The notes under the pieces: model-generated
What the model was told of the DNA's origin: nothing
The model's database searches: none
What the model saw: the letters and a program-made list of their open reading frames with translations, nothing else
Shown here: one piece after another, positions 9,773 to 17,353 of the stretch
Position numbering within the stretch: the first letter of the stretch is position 1
How the letters are laid out: each line of letters begins with the position of its first letter
Assembly (NCBI GenBank): GCA_018432315.1
Contig: JAHDLB010000044.1
Location: 1-63,477 of the forward strand
Direction of reading: 5' to 3'
Source of the DNA: Anaerolineae bacterium
GTDB taxonomy: Bacteria; Chloroflexota; Anaerolineae; Aggregatilineales; Aggregatilineaceae
Length of the DNA: 63,477 nucleotides
Made by a program: the position numbers and the translations under genes

Positions 9773-10000
9773 ATGAACGAAACACACCCGTCCAGCGTCT
9801 TCGCCCCGCGTCCCTACCGGACGTTCAACCTGAACGGAGTCCGCATCTGTGCCATGGAGACGCTCGCCCCCGGCACCTTCTCCGCCTGGGTCGCCTGGCC
9901 GCAAGGGCACTACGACGTCGAGCGCTACGGTCACACGATGTTCGAGGCCATCGGCGCCGTCGTCGTGGACCTGGCCGAGGAATCCCAGGATGAGGCATGA
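9773..10000 (+). CDS. Small hypothetical protein
   Basis: 75 residues starting at ATG 9773 with AAGGAG 10 bases before it, a strong and well-placed ribosome site. The product (MNETHPSSVFAPRPY..., ending in an acidic VVDLAEESQDEA) has no motif I recognise; it looks like a small globular beta-rich protein (YRTFNLNGVRICAMET). It lies 34 bases after the RecA-like gene on the same strand, with the next gene at its 3' end, so it is part of the element's main operon. Confidence 0.65.
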   Translation: MNETHPSSVFAPRPYRTFNLNGVRICAMETLAPGTFSAWVAWPQGHYDVERYGHTMFEAIGAVVVDLAEESQDEA

Positions 10001-10001
10001 C

Positions 10002-10268
10002 ATGCCGCCCTCGCCCGCTGACCCGCGCATACGCCGGCTGACGATAGCTCTGCTACGGTTCTTCGCCGTGGCCCACAGCATGGCAGCGGTGAGTCAGGAG
10101 GGCGGAACACTGTCAGGGTACTCGCGCCGGGAGCGACGGCACACCGCCCACGGGCTGCTGGCGGCGGGGTTCCTGCGCCAGGTGCGCGGCAAGACGCGCG
10201 GGACGGTCTACGTCCTGACCCAGGACGGCCTGGCCGCTCTGCGTGCCCTGGAAGCCCTGGATGACTGA
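10002..10268 (+). CDS. Small winged-helix-like DNA-binding protein
   Basis: 88 residues from ATG 10002, which has GAGG six bases upstream; an ATG at 9990 in frame is the alternative. The pattern of RRLTIALLRFFAVAH, YSRRERRHTAHGLLAAGFL and GTVYVLTQDGLAALRAL is that of a winged helix in which the last strand pair ends in 'TxxGLAAL', as in PadR/MarR-like regulators. No partner is evident. It is followed by 272 gene-free bases containing two copies of the 14-bp palindrome (10273 and 10492), which would suit an autoregulated operator. Confidence 0.55.
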   Translation: MPPSPADPRIRRLTIALLRFFAVAHSMAAVSQEGGTLSGYSRRERRHTAHGLLAAGFLRQVRGKTRGTVYVLTQDGLAALRALEALDD

Positions 10269-10540
10269 CCCACGTTACGCGTAACGGACAACGGTCAAAT
10301 GGCACGGTGCAGGGATGACTCTCAGAGGCCCAAAATGGCCCCTTCCTGGGGCGGGAGCCAGCGGAGGACCCAACCCTCGCACAGGCAGGTTTTCGCCCGG
10401 ATTTGGCCCCGAAATGGGAGTCTCCTGAGTCACCAGCGGCGAGAGAGAAAAGACCGGGCCAAGAGATGAGCAGACAGCACCGACCAGACACCGTTACGCG
10501 TAACGGTCACCCCTAATCACTCACGAGGAGAGAACAGCAC

Positions 10541-11509
10541 ATGTCACGCACGAATCACCCCCTCACGCCGTTGGAGAAGACCCGCGAAGAGGAGCGGGCG
10601 TACCAAGCCTGGCTGGCGCGAATCAGGATATACAAACCCCCGCCTGAGCCAGGGAAATCCGACCTGATAAGCGACAACCGCAAGGTCATGGACTGGCTGA
10701 TTGCCGCTGTCGGCTGGCTGCCGCTGATTCTCGCCATCGTGGGCATCGCGGCGGCAGTTGTATCGATGGACAAAACGGCAGCCGCGTTTGAGGCGTCTGT
10801 GGCCCACAAGGACGGCCTGTGGGGCCTGTGGGCCTACACGGTCGCCCTGTGCGCGGTGGTGATGGTTGACCTGGCCCTCGTCGTCGCGGAATTTGCCCTG
10901 GTGCGCGACATGCTGCGCAAGGGCCTCAAACGGCAGGTGTGGAACCTGCGCGGCGTCTGGCGGGCCATCCGCGTCCGCCTGGGCATCGAGGACCCCCTCG
11001 ACTACCACGAGATGCCGGACAGTTCGCTCCAGTTCTACGCCAACTTCCTGAACGTCCTGGTGATTGCAGCCAACGTCTACGCCGTCACGCGTACCGGGAA
11101 CATCAACAGCCCCGGCGACATCACCTGGGAGAGCGGCCTGCTGATATTCACCGGCATCGCCGGGGCGCTGTCCCTGCGCTTCATTGGCCGCCAACTGAGT
11201 CACATCGTCTACGACCTGGCCGCCGAGAAGCGTGAGTTGCAAAAGCAGGAGATGCAGGAGAAGTGGCGACAGGACCTGATGCAGATGTGGGAGGTCGATG
11301 GACCCCGCATCGTGGCCGAGGCGCTCCACAGCCGGTATCTCCAGAAGAACAAGCTGCCAGAGGGGTCCGGGTCGCCGTACCTGCTGCTGGCCGGTGAGGA
11401 TGAGGAGGGCGAGCCTTCTGTCCAGGCGCTCCCTTTACCGACATCCTGGAAGCCATCGCCGGGGCCGTCGCCGACCGGCTCGCCCAACGGGGACCGGGAG
11501 ACGACGTGA
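10541..11509 (+). CDS. Four-helix membrane protein of unknown function
   Basis: 322 residues. Predicted membrane segments start near residues 48 (VMDWLIAAVGWLPLILAIVG), 92, 164 and 198 (SGLLIFTGIAGALSLRF), followed by a charged coiled-coil stretch (EKRELQKQEMQEKWRQDLMQ). The layout of four helices plus a cytoplasmic tail resembles Spd/DUF2637-type plasmid transfer proteins, but no diagnostic motif is visible. The start has GAGGAGAG upstream. A perfect palindrome copy sits 36 bases before the gene. Its stop overlaps the next start as GTGA. The proteins at 42832 and 44200 have a comparable layout but no clear sequence match. Confidence 0.6.
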   Translation: MSRTNHPLTPLEKTREEERAYQAWLARIRIYKPPPEPGKSDLISDNRKVMDWLIAAVGWLPLILAIVGIAAAVVSMDKTAAAFEASVAHKDGLWGLWAYTVALCAVVMVDLALVVAEFALVRDMLRKGLKRQVWNLRGVWRAIRVRLGIEDPLDYHEMPDSSLQFYANFLNVLVIAANVYAVTRTGNINSPGDITWESGLLIFTGIAGALSLRFIGRQLSHIVYDLAAEKRELQKQEMQEKWRQDLMQMWEVDGPRIVAEALHSRYLQKNKLPEGSGSPYLLLAGEDEEGEPSVQALPLPTSWKPSPGPSPTGSPNGDRETT

Positions 11510-11754
11510 CCGCCCGCCTGGACCGCATCCAGGAGCAGTTGTCCGAACTCGCCCACATGCCGCCCGCTCCCGCCGTCCCGGGTGTCCCAAACATGGGACA
11601 TCACGCCCCACGACCGAAGACCGCCGGTGAGCGGGTGCGGGCACACCTGGCCGCCCATCCCGAAGACTACACCCTCTCCGTCCGCCAACTGGCCGACAAG
11701 CTGGGCGTCGGCAAGTCAACCGTTAGCCGAGTCAAACAGGAGAACCATCCATGA
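11506..11754 (+). CDS. Small helix-turn-helix protein
   Basis: 82 residues from a GTG start that overlaps the stop of the membrane protein (GTGA), so translation is coupled. After a disordered Pro-rich middle, the C-terminal half has a clear HTH: YTLSVRQLADKLGVGKSTVS, with the 'A..LGVsksTVs' turn. Such short proteins are typical transcription regulators or replication accessory proteins of plasmids and phages. Its own stop overlaps the start of the following gene by four bases. Confidence 0.65.
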   Translation: MTARLDRIQEQLSELAHMPPAPAVPGVPNMGHHAPRPKTAGERVRAHLAAHPEDYTLSVRQLADKLGVGKSTVSRVKQENHP

Positions 11755-12248
11755 CACGAACCGAAATCTACCTCATCCAGCAGGCCGGCGGACCCCGCGT
11801 GACCTTCGGCGTGGGTCCGGATGCCCAGGCCGTCTGTGACCACCTGCAGGCGTCCAGCCCGGAACCCCTCGAATTGGTCAGCGTGGTGCGCTGCCGCAAC
11901 GTCCAGTCGGGGGTGCGCATCACCCAGATGCTGTGCGACCGCTATCGCGCGACCCACCAGGGCGGCGGCTGGCACGTCATGCCGCCTGAGATGGTGGAAG
12001 ACCTGCGCTTCTGGCTCAAGACGCTCAGCCTCGCCGCCAGCACGGCGAAGGGGCAGTTCTACGCGATGACCGGGCTGCCGCCCAAGAAGCACCCGCGCTC
12101 GCAGCTTGACAAGGCCGTTGCGTGGCTCCAGGAGCATGACCCGGACTGCACGCTGCCGTGTCGTACCGTGGCCGAGCGGGCGGGGGTGTCCTCCGGGACG
12201 GCGCACAAGGCCGCGCGGTACCTGCTGGCCCTCAAGGAGGCCGAGTAA
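11751..12248 (+). CDS. GIY-YIG-like (T5orf172-type) protein with winged helix
   Basis: 165 residues. The N-terminal 90 residues (EIYLIQQAGGPRVTFGVG, PEPLELVSVVRC, GGGWHVMPPEMVEDL) follow the T5orf172/GIY-YIG layout, but the second motif (normally YKIG) reads VTFGVG and the catalytic residues are poorly kept. It may bind DNA without cutting it. The C-terminal part (CRTVAERAGVSSGTAHKAARYL) is a helix-turn-helix. Start ATG 11751 overlaps the stop of the HTH gene. This is the last gene of the plus-strand operon before the ncRNA locus. Confidence 0.5.
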   Translation: MTRTEIYLIQQAGGPRVTFGVGPDAQAVCDHLQASSPEPLELVSVVRCRNVQSGVRITQMLCDRYRATHQGGGWHVMPPEMVEDLRFWLKTLSLAASTAKGQFYAMTGLPPKKHPRSQLDKAVAWLQEHDPDCTLPCRTVAERAGVSSGTAHKAARYLLALKEAE

Positions 12249-12299
12249 GGGGGGCTGTCCAAGAATATACTTATACTTTTTGTTTGAGCCTCTATAACC

Positions 12300-12329
12300 T
12301 TGAAGGGGCGCGGGCAAGTGGGGTATAAT
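12300..12329 (+). promoter_or_regulatory. Sigma-70-type promoter for the ncRNA candidate
   Basis: TTGAAG at 12300-12305 and a consensus TATAAT at 12324-12329 are separated by 18 bases. Transcription would start near 12336. No ORF with a ribosome site follows before the strong terminator at 12477-12508. Confidence 0.65.
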
Positions 12330-12335
12330 GAGGTT

Positions 12336-12508
12336 AGTCACTGCAATGTGATGAACCTCTCAGTCCCTCCTACGGGTTGCGTTGTTCAAGCATTCGGTGG
12401 TCTCCTACGAGGCGGCGCTGTGAAGGGTTCGCCCTCCGTGTGGCAGCACGGCATCAACAGCGGCGCCCGACCAATCCACGGTCAGCACATCCGGTGCTGG
12501 CCGTTTTT
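12336..12508 (+). ncRNA. Structured non-coding RNA candidate, about 173 nt
   Basis: A promoter and a terminator bracket a stretch with no convincing ORF but dense pairing. From the 5' side: TCAC/GTGA hairpin (12338-12351, extended by GAGGTT/AACCTC at 12330-12335/12354-12359 if transcribed); CCC/GGG around a TCCTAC loop (12365-12376); CTC/GAG around CTAC (12402-12411). Then comes a long stem of GGCGGCGCTG (12411-12420) with CAGCGGCGCC (12458-12467), which encloses two hairpins, AGGG-UUCG-CCCU (12424-12435) and CCGTG/CACGG (12436-12451). Outside it TGGTC (12398-12402) pairs with GACCA (12469-12473). It does not match a family I can name. Function is unknown; regulatory or element-specific. Confidence 0.6.
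12477..12508 (+). terminator. Rho-independent terminator
   Basis: An 11-bp stem runs from about 12478 to 12488 (core GGTCAGCAC) and pairs with 12494-12504 (core GTGCTGGCC), with loop ATCCG and a T-run at 12504-12508. It ends the ncRNA transcript. A 14-bp palindrome copy starts eight bases later. Confidence 0.85.
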
Positions 12509-12676
12509 GTTGCCCCGTTACGCGTAACGGAATGGGGGGCCCAGAAGTGAATTCTGAGAGCGTGTGTGTTGAGGGGATGGCATAACCCCGTACCCCCATT
12601 TTTTACCTTGCAGAGCCGTTTTGAGCGAAGAATTGCCCCCAAACTCTGCAAATCTCTGCAACGGGCCGGGAAGTCC

Positions 12677-13281
12677 CTACACGCCCCGGAACCCCTCTGA
12701 GGACTGCTCAGGACGGCACTTCACCCATGAGAAGGTGGGCTGCACCATCCATTCAGGCAGGGTCTCTTCCAACTCGCGCTGCAGGATTCTCCAGGCGGCC
12801 AGGAGTTCCCGGTGCTCTGGCCTGGACGGCAGCAGGCGGGCTGGCGCCTGTACTCGTATCCCATGTCATGGAGCAGTGCCTTGAGACGGCTGAGGCTGAG
12901 GGTGACCCCCGTTTCGCGGGTCATGTGGTTCCCGATAAGCCCCGCAGTCCATCCCATGTTAGAGTACCCGAGGTCCCTGGGGAGGAGGGCTGGCGTGTCT
13001 TCCAGTACCGCGCGGTAGTGGTCGTCGGCTCTGCCCGGACGGCCTGAGCGGTGCCGGTCATACAGGCCGTCGATGCCGTGCAGCTCGAAGGTGTGGGCCA
13101 CGTTGTAGACCGTCTTCCGGCTGATGCCGAGTTCCCCGGCCAGGTGGGTGGGGGTGTAGCCCGCGTGCAGGAGCCGGATGATGTGCGCCCGCCGCCGGAC
13201 CTCCGGCTGCGTGGCATGGGCGATGAGGTCGTCGAGTTCGGCTGTCTGGTCGGGTGTGAGGGTGACGGTGAGTCGGGGCAT
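12677..13281 (-). pseudogene. IS630-like transposase N-terminal HTH protein, frameshifted
   Basis: Starts at ATG 13281 behind CCAGGAG. The product (MPRLTVTLTPDQTAELDDLI...) has the double HTH of IS630/Tc1-type transposases: THLAGELGISRKTVYNVAHT, the DRHRSGRPGRA linker, and a second winged helix ending in ALLHDMGYEYR. Near 12850 a one-base frameshift breaks the gene. The other frame continues sensibly (PEHRELLAAWRILQRELEE) to a stop at 12677-12679, whereas the original frame turns into Cys/Pro-rich shadow. The DDE catalytic domain is absent, so it is a remnant, or possibly a captured HTH regulator. Confidence 0.65.
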
Positions 13282-13591
13282 GTGGTTTTCTCCTGGAGGG
13301 TATGCGGATACGGGGGGTGGGTGTAGGGAATGAGCGCGACAGGTGGCGTGCAGGGATTCCCGCGTGCCTATGGAAGAGGAGAGGGGTGGGGTGCCTGGAA
13401 GTGGGATGCCCGCCGCCCGAGAGACCTGAACTACCGTTACGCATAACGGTGATATGGCCGCTTTCCTCGCCATACAGAGTTGGAGGGCAGGCGGCGGTGA
13501 GGGTAGGGGGCGAGGTATTGGGATTTCCACAAGACAGTGTGCGGATGTGGGGAACGAGTACGGAAGATAGCCCAGAGGGGAGAATGCACGC
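13282..13591. other. Gene-free stretch
   Basis: 310 bases between the transposase remnant and the small gene at 13592. It holds a variant palindrome (13435-13448, one base different from the family). I see no supported gene, RNA or terminator. Confidence 0.5.
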
Positions 13592-13936
13592 CTAAGCCAG
13601 AAGAGAGACCGCCTTAAGATACAATGCCCGTCGGCTGAGGACCCCCGGCATGGCCACGTTACGCGTAACGGAGACCACGTGACTCTGTTTGCTGCGCAGG
13701 GCGGGGTCCTGGTCGCCGGTGAGCACGTAGAAGATGCGCAGGAACCGGGCCTCGATGGTCTCCCCACCGTTCTTCTCGCGGGGCAGGGTGGCCGGGTCCA
13801 GGATGAACTCGCCCATTTGCTTGACGGCGTTCTCCGCGCCAATCATGGTCCCGTACATGGACCAGAGGCGCTTGAACTGGTCTTCGCCGAACTCGGCACG
13901 GATGAGCGGTTTTGGTCTGTTTGCTCTCGGTGTCAT
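13592..13936 (-). CDS. Hypothetical protein of the replication operon
   Basis: 114 residues, starting at ATG 13936 (MTPRANRPKPLIRAEFGEDQ) behind AAAGGGGAG. It is predicted to be mostly helical, with a middle part (FKRLWSMYGTMIGAENAVKQMGEFI) and a basic C-terminus. I do not recognise the family. A perfect 14-bp palindrome copy is inside its 3' part at 13657. It lies 14 bases after the winged-helix replication gene on the same strand and is probably the last gene of that operon. Confidence 0.55.
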   Translation of the reverse strand: MTPRANRPKPLIRAEFGEDQFKRLWSMYGTMIGAENAVKQMGEFILDPATLPREKNGGETIEARFLRIFYVLTGDQDPALRSKQSHVVSVTRNVAMPGVLSRRALYLKAVSLLA

Positions 13937-13950
13937 GTGGTCTCCCCTTT

Positions 13951-15033
13951 CTAGCGAATGTCGAAGTTAGAGTCGTCCCAACGCGGGTCGTTGGGGTTGG
14001 ACAGAGCCTCGGTCCCCTTCTTCTTTTTCCTTCCCGGCTTCCCGTTACGCGTCCCGGCAGGGTCGGACTTGTAGTCGGCCCAGAAGTCCCAAGCCCCGCG
14101 CAGCATAACGGCCACGCGCTTCTTGGAACTGCCGTTCCGTTCAAACCAGGGCACGAACTTCTCTTCCAGCCAGGCCCGGAAGAGGTCCACTTCCTCGAAC
14201 ATGTCCTCGGCGCTGCGGGTGGTGATGCTGTCGTTGCTGCTGCGCATCGGGTCCAGCAGGGCTTCCACCATCTCGGCGGACCAGGAGCGTATGCCGAACT
14301 GCGCGGACAGGTAGCGTTGCAGGTCGGTGTCGCCCACCGGCTCGGAGTCCTTCGGCTTTTCATCTTCCGGGCTGTTCTTTCCTGGGCGGGGAATGCGCCT
14401 GCCCTGGTTCGGGTCATAGGACCCTGGAAGAGAAGAAGGAGCAGCAGGGGGCGCGCCAGCGCCCTTACTACTCTCTGTTGTCTTCTCTGTAGTAGTCTCT
14501 GGTATTGCTGTGCCATTTTCGGCACATTGATTGTGCTGACTTGAACCGATTAATGTGCCATTTTCGTCACATGGAGATGCCGATTCTGGCACATGCATCC
14601 GGCACTTCTGCCACGCGGCGAGCGCGTGGCTGGTTTCCTGGATATTCAGGTGAAACTGGAGCGTGCGGTCCCACCCATACTTCGGGTTGTTCCGCGTGTA
14701 GAGAAAGCGGCGCTCGACCAGCCACTCCCGGTTCTCGCGCATCTTCATCTTCCCGAAGAGGCCGAGCGTTTCAGCCATCAGGTCTTCGGCAGTCTTGTAG
14801 ACCCACAGGCTCGTGTCCTGAGAAGGTTCCTCGCCGTGCTTCACGGCAATCGCGTTCTCGATTTCCGCCTGGCTGCGGTGGGCCAGCTTGACGCGCGTCC
14901 AATACTCGAACACGCACAGGATGGCCCCCGCGCATTTCGGGTCCGGGGCATCCTCACAGATGCCAACCATGTCCTCAGAGAAGCGCACGAAGTACGCCTT
15001 GTCGTGGTTGAAGAGTTCAGGCAGTTCGCTCAT
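13951..15033 (-). CDS. Phage/plasmid replication-type winged-helix protein
   Basis: 360 residues. Residues about 30-140 follow the winged-helix plan of phage replisome organisers and plasmid initiators: AILCVFEYWTRVKLAH, an ordered WVYKTAEDLMAETLGLF, recognition helix REWLVERRFLYTRNN, and wing GWDRTLQFHLN. A fast-evolving polar linker follows, with two near repeats (DENGTLIG / AENGTAIP). The C-terminal domain (about 265-345) has SAEMVEALLDPM and KRVAVMLRGAWDFWADY. It probably binds the element's origin and loads a helicase. ATG 15033 overlaps the upstream stop as ATGA. Confidence 0.6.
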   Translation of the reverse strand: MSELPELFNHDKAYFVRFSEDMVGICEDAPDPKCAGAILCVFEYWTRVKLAHRSQAEIENAIAVKHGEEPSQDTSLWVYKTAEDLMAETLGLFGKMKMRENREWLVERRFLYTRNNPKYGWDRTLQFHLNIQETSHALAAWQKCRMHVPESASPCDENGTLIGSSQHNQCAENGTAIPETTTEKTTESSKGAGAPPAAPSSLPGSYDPNQGRRIPRPGKNSPEDEKPKDSEPVGDTDLQRYLSAQFGIRSWSAEMVEALLDPMRSSNDSITTRSAEDMFEEVDLFRAWLEEKFVPWFERNGSSKKRVAVMLRGAWDFWADYKSDPAGTRNGKPGRKKKKGTEALSNPNDPRWDDSNFDIR

Positions 15034-15401
15034 TGACGGCCTCGCTTCCCGACGCTCCGGCGCTCGTCTTCGATATGCGTGGCGAACATGTTGATGTCAT
15101 GGTGGTTGACACCCGGGCGTTTCGGCCACAGCGTAGGACCTACGCTGGTTTCGATTACGGCAAAGTGCGTTGGACCACACTGCCCGAAAAGCTCCACACT
15201 CAAGTGGCACGCGGCATCGAGCACGGCGCGGACATCAAGCCCGAGCTCCTCAGCGATGGTGTCTGGTGTTGGCTCGGCCCCACGCTCTTCGTGCTCCTCG
15301 ATGCACAGCAAGACCGCTGCGTGCACGAGTCTCATGATGCTGAGATAGCGTACCGGAATCCGGTTGTTGTCCCTCAGGTCCTCGAATTTCTCGATGTTCA
15401 T
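15030..15401 (-). CDS. Small winged-helix regulator-like protein
   Basis: 123 residues from ATG 15401 (MNIEKFEDLRDNNRIPVRYL), placed behind AGAGGAG; the longer upstream frame lacks a ribosome site. The middle TPDTIAEELGLDVRAVLDAA is an HTH. It is the first gene of a three-gene minus-strand operon with the replication protein and the hypothetical 13592. It could regulate or assist replication. The family is not recognised. Confidence 0.6.
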   Translation of the reverse strand: MNIEKFEDLRDNNRIPVRYLSIMRLVHAAVLLCIEEHEERGAEPTPDTIAEELGLDVRAVLDAACHLSVELFGQCGPTHFAVIETSVGPTLWPKRPGVNHHDINMFATHIEDERRSVGKRGRQ

Positions 15402-15529
15402 GGGGTGGTTCTCCTCTCTAGTCCTGCTCTTCGCGGATGATATTTCTCTGGTGACAGCCTGAGACGTCCCGGTCTGCGCCGCACGTGGCGGCCCTGTGCG
15501 TCTACACACTCACGGCACGGTCGCGACTG

Positions 15530-15640
15530 CTACCAGCGACCGCCTTCGATACTCACGGGGGTGTATCGCCCTGCGCGTCTGAAGGCACTCGAACACAGCG
15601 TGGTGCTGGGCGAGTGTTGTGTGACTGCATCAAGCTTCAT
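15530..15640 (-). CDS. Very small ORF of a leader pair
   Basis: 36 codons from ATG 15640, overlapping the stop of the 19-codon ORF upstream by four bases (ATGA). The product begins MKLDAVTQHSPSTTL. Only the overlap argues for translation. Confidence 0.25.
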   Translation of the reverse strand: MKLDAVTQHSPSTTLCSSAFRRAGRYTPVSIEGGRW

Positions 15641-15696
15641 GCAGCCTGCAATAGCCGATGTCTGCGCTCTGAAACGGGAGTGGGTTGGTCGTTCAT
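15637..15696 (-). CDS. 19-codon leader ORF with strong ribosome site
   Basis: ATG 15696 is seven bases behind AGGAGG. The peptide is MNDQPTPVSERRHRLLQAA. It lies in the leader between the operator-like promoter at 15.9 kb and the operon at 15401. It could be a leader peptide or an excisionase-sized remnant; no family is recognised. Confidence 0.3.
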   Translation of the reverse strand: MNDQPTPVSERRHRLLQAA

Positions 15697-15860
15697 GGTC
15701 TGGCCTCCTAGTGTCTGGCGGGTGTGCCTGCCATGGCAGTGGCGTGTACCCTAATCGGCGCAATCGAACTCAACGGTTTGGGTTGGCGATAGCGATGTGC
15801 TTGTCCTCCAGGGTGTCCTGAGGGGTGGGTTAGAGTGTCCGGTCGCCCCATTTTCATATA

Positions 15861-15918
15861 GAAAGCAAGCTGCTTGCTTTCATGTTCACAAGTGTATCAC
15901 ATAATTATTATCCGTCAA
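15861..15918 (-). promoter_or_regulatory. Promoter with adjacent 21-base operator-like palindrome
   Basis: Minus-strand TTGACG (15918-15913), a 16-base spacer and TACACT (15896-15891) form a promoter. Just downstream of the expected start lies GAAAGCAAGC-T-GCTTGCTTTC (15861-15881), ten-base perfect arms around one base, the shape of a repressor operator. It would control the replication operon. Confidence 0.5.
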
Positions 15919-15955
15919 GGGTGAATTCGGACGTATTTTCAAGTCGCCCGGGAGT

Positions 15956-16939
15956 TCAATATGACGGCTTCCTTGACGGCGGGATACGCGTAACGTCGAC
16001 GGCGGGCCCAAGGTAATCCCGCACCCCATTTAGGTTCTTGAGACCCAGGTTGGCGGCAATAGCGACCAGACTTAGCCCCGACTCATACAACTGGCGCGCG
16101 TAGGCCCGGCGCATGTCCATCGGGCGGATGACGACCGACGTGCCCAGGATGGCAATCGGATATGACGCCAGGATGTTGTCCAGCGCTTGGGGCGTCAGCC
16201 TTGTCGGTCGGACCTTTTTGCCGCTCTTGTAGAAGCCCCGAAACACCGGACCCTCCCATATCTTGGCCTTCTCAAGCCAGGTATTCACGTAATCCAGCCC
16301 CCAACGCAGGCCACCGTAGGGTATCACCCGTTCGGTGCATCCCCGTCCTGGCGGTACATGCAGAGCCGGTTTGCCCTCATAGAGGTAGTACAGGTCAGGC
16401 ACGTTCAACATGCACAGCTCGTTCGCCCGAATGCCTGTCGTGGCCAGCAGGGCAAGCATGGCTGTATCGCGTTTCCCTACCAGCGTATCCGTGCCCGGAC
16501 GTTTGAGAAGCTGCTGGACATGTTCCTGGGTAAGTTGCAGATGCCTGATATCCGGCGGTGTGACATCGACGCGGCTGGCCGCCGGATTGATGGCCTGGTC
16601 TATCTCGTTCAGATGCCAGCCAATCTCCGATTCGCGCTCCTGCGCGGTCGAGTCTTTGGGCATTGCCTTCTCAAGAGCCGCTCGCAGAGTGCCGTCTTCC
16701 AGCAGCACCCGGTAGCGGGCGCGAATAGTGGACAGGTGCACATTCACAGTTGACGGCGCTAGCTTGCGCTCTTTCAACAGGTGGTCCCGATAGGCATCCA
16801 GGTCGGGTTGGTAGAACCTGCGCCCCGTCGTTGTGAGCCAGTCGGCGAAACCGCCAACCCGATGGTCGTGGTCTTTTTGGGCCTGCCGGTCGTCTGACGG
16901 GGGAGCGACCAGCAAGTCGCGATTGATGTCCCGATTCAT
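15956..16939 (-). CDS. Tyrosine recombinase/integrase, atypical active site
   Basis: 327 residues from ATG 16939 (MNRDINRDLLVAPP), which has GGAGAAGG just upstream; an ATG 27 bases earlier lacks one. The N-terminal SAM-like arm (LAPSTVNVHLSTIRARYRVL) is followed by a catalytic domain with Arg I in LLATTGIRANELCML, Lys in the strand VPPGRGCTERVIPYGG, Arg II in RPMDMRRAYARQLYESG, and Tyr near DYLGP. The usual HxxR histidine is Met, and the second His (LGH) is Leu in NLGLKNLN. It may still cut, since these His positions vary in some members, or it may be degenerate. Confidence 0.75.
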   Translation of the reverse strand: MNRDINRDLLVAPPSDDRQAQKDHDHRVGGFADWLTTTGRRFYQPDLDAYRDHLLKERKLAPSTVNVHLSTIRARYRVLLEDGTLRAALEKAMPKDSTAQERESEIGWHLNEIDQAINPAASRVDVTPPDIRHLQLTQEHVQQLLKRPGTDTLVGKRDTAMLALLATTGIRANELCMLNVPDLYYLYEGKPALHVPPGRGCTERVIPYGGLRWGLDYVNTWLEKAKIWEGPVFRGFYKSGKKVRPTRLTPQALDNILASYPIAILGTSVVIRPMDMRRAYARQLYESGLSLVAIAANLGLKNLNGVRDYLGPAVDVTRIPPSRKPSY

Positions 16940-16960
16940 GGCCTTCTCCGAAATAGACTC

Positions 16961-16988
16961 TTGCATTTATATAAAGCTATGCTATAAT
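16961..16988 (+). promoter_or_regulatory. Promoter of the serine-recombinase cassette
   Basis: TTGCAT (16961-16966), 16 bases, TATAAT (16983-16988). It overlaps the 5' end of the divergent tyrosine recombinase gene. The leader has a GGCGCTT/AAGCGCC stem (17000-17006 with 17024-17030) before the first ORF at 17159. Confidence 0.55.
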
Positions 16989-17158
16989 GATAGTACATTG
17001 GCGCTTGGACGTCAAGAGCCAAAAAGCGCCGAGGGCGTGCGGGAACACGACCTCGGCAGTGGCTTCAACAATCTCCAGCTCCAAACTGTATCCGATTGGT
17101 CAGCCGACTCCATTGTAGTGGGCCTGGGCTGACCCTGCAACCCATGGAGGACGAATCC

Positions 17159-17353
17159 ATGACTCTCACTCCCAGCCCAACAAACTCCGAAACACAGCAA
17201 GACCGCCCCCGCCATCGCACCCTCTCCGAGTCAGCCCCTGCCACGAACGACGCCGTCGTGGACGCGCTTTGCCACATTCTAGCGCGGATTATCCTGCGCG
17301 TGAATGCGGACGGGCAAGTGCCGGCTGCCGAAGGCCCCGGAGGTGCTCAGTGA
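17159..17353 (+). CDS. Small ORF upstream of serine recombinase, LARII motif
   Basis: 64 residues from ATG 17159 behind GGAGG. The N-terminus is Thr/Ser/Pro-rich; a hydrophobic helix follows (VVDALCHILARIILRVN). The unrelated-looking small ORF before the second serine recombinase (24751) carries the same LARII.R pattern in the same place. Its stop overlaps the GTG start of the next ORF. A role as accessory or directionality factor is an inference from position only. Confidence 0.55.
   Translation: MTLTPSPTNSETQQDRPRHRTLSESAPATNDAVVDALCHILARIILRVNADGQVPAAEGPGGAQ

Larger units (their letters stand above)
15402..15955. other. Intergenic leader region between recombinase and replication operon
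   Basis: 554 bases. On the minus strand it contains, in order of transcription, a promoter (15918-15891), a 21-base palindrome, and two overlapping tiny ORFs (15696-15530). It probably forms the long leader of the replication operon starting at 15401. I see no tRNA or other RNA gene here. Confidence 0.45.

Noticed and set aside
12336-12508. 6S RNA, tmRNA or tracrRNA as identity of the structured RNA
   Set aside because: No long rod with a central bubble as in 6S, no tRNA-like end or tag frame, and no cas genes or CRISPR array nearby.
13282-13842. Long upstream part of the frame 12721-13842
   Set aside because: Composition and lack of a family match indicate a shadow; the HTH protein begins at ATG 13281 with a good ribosome site.
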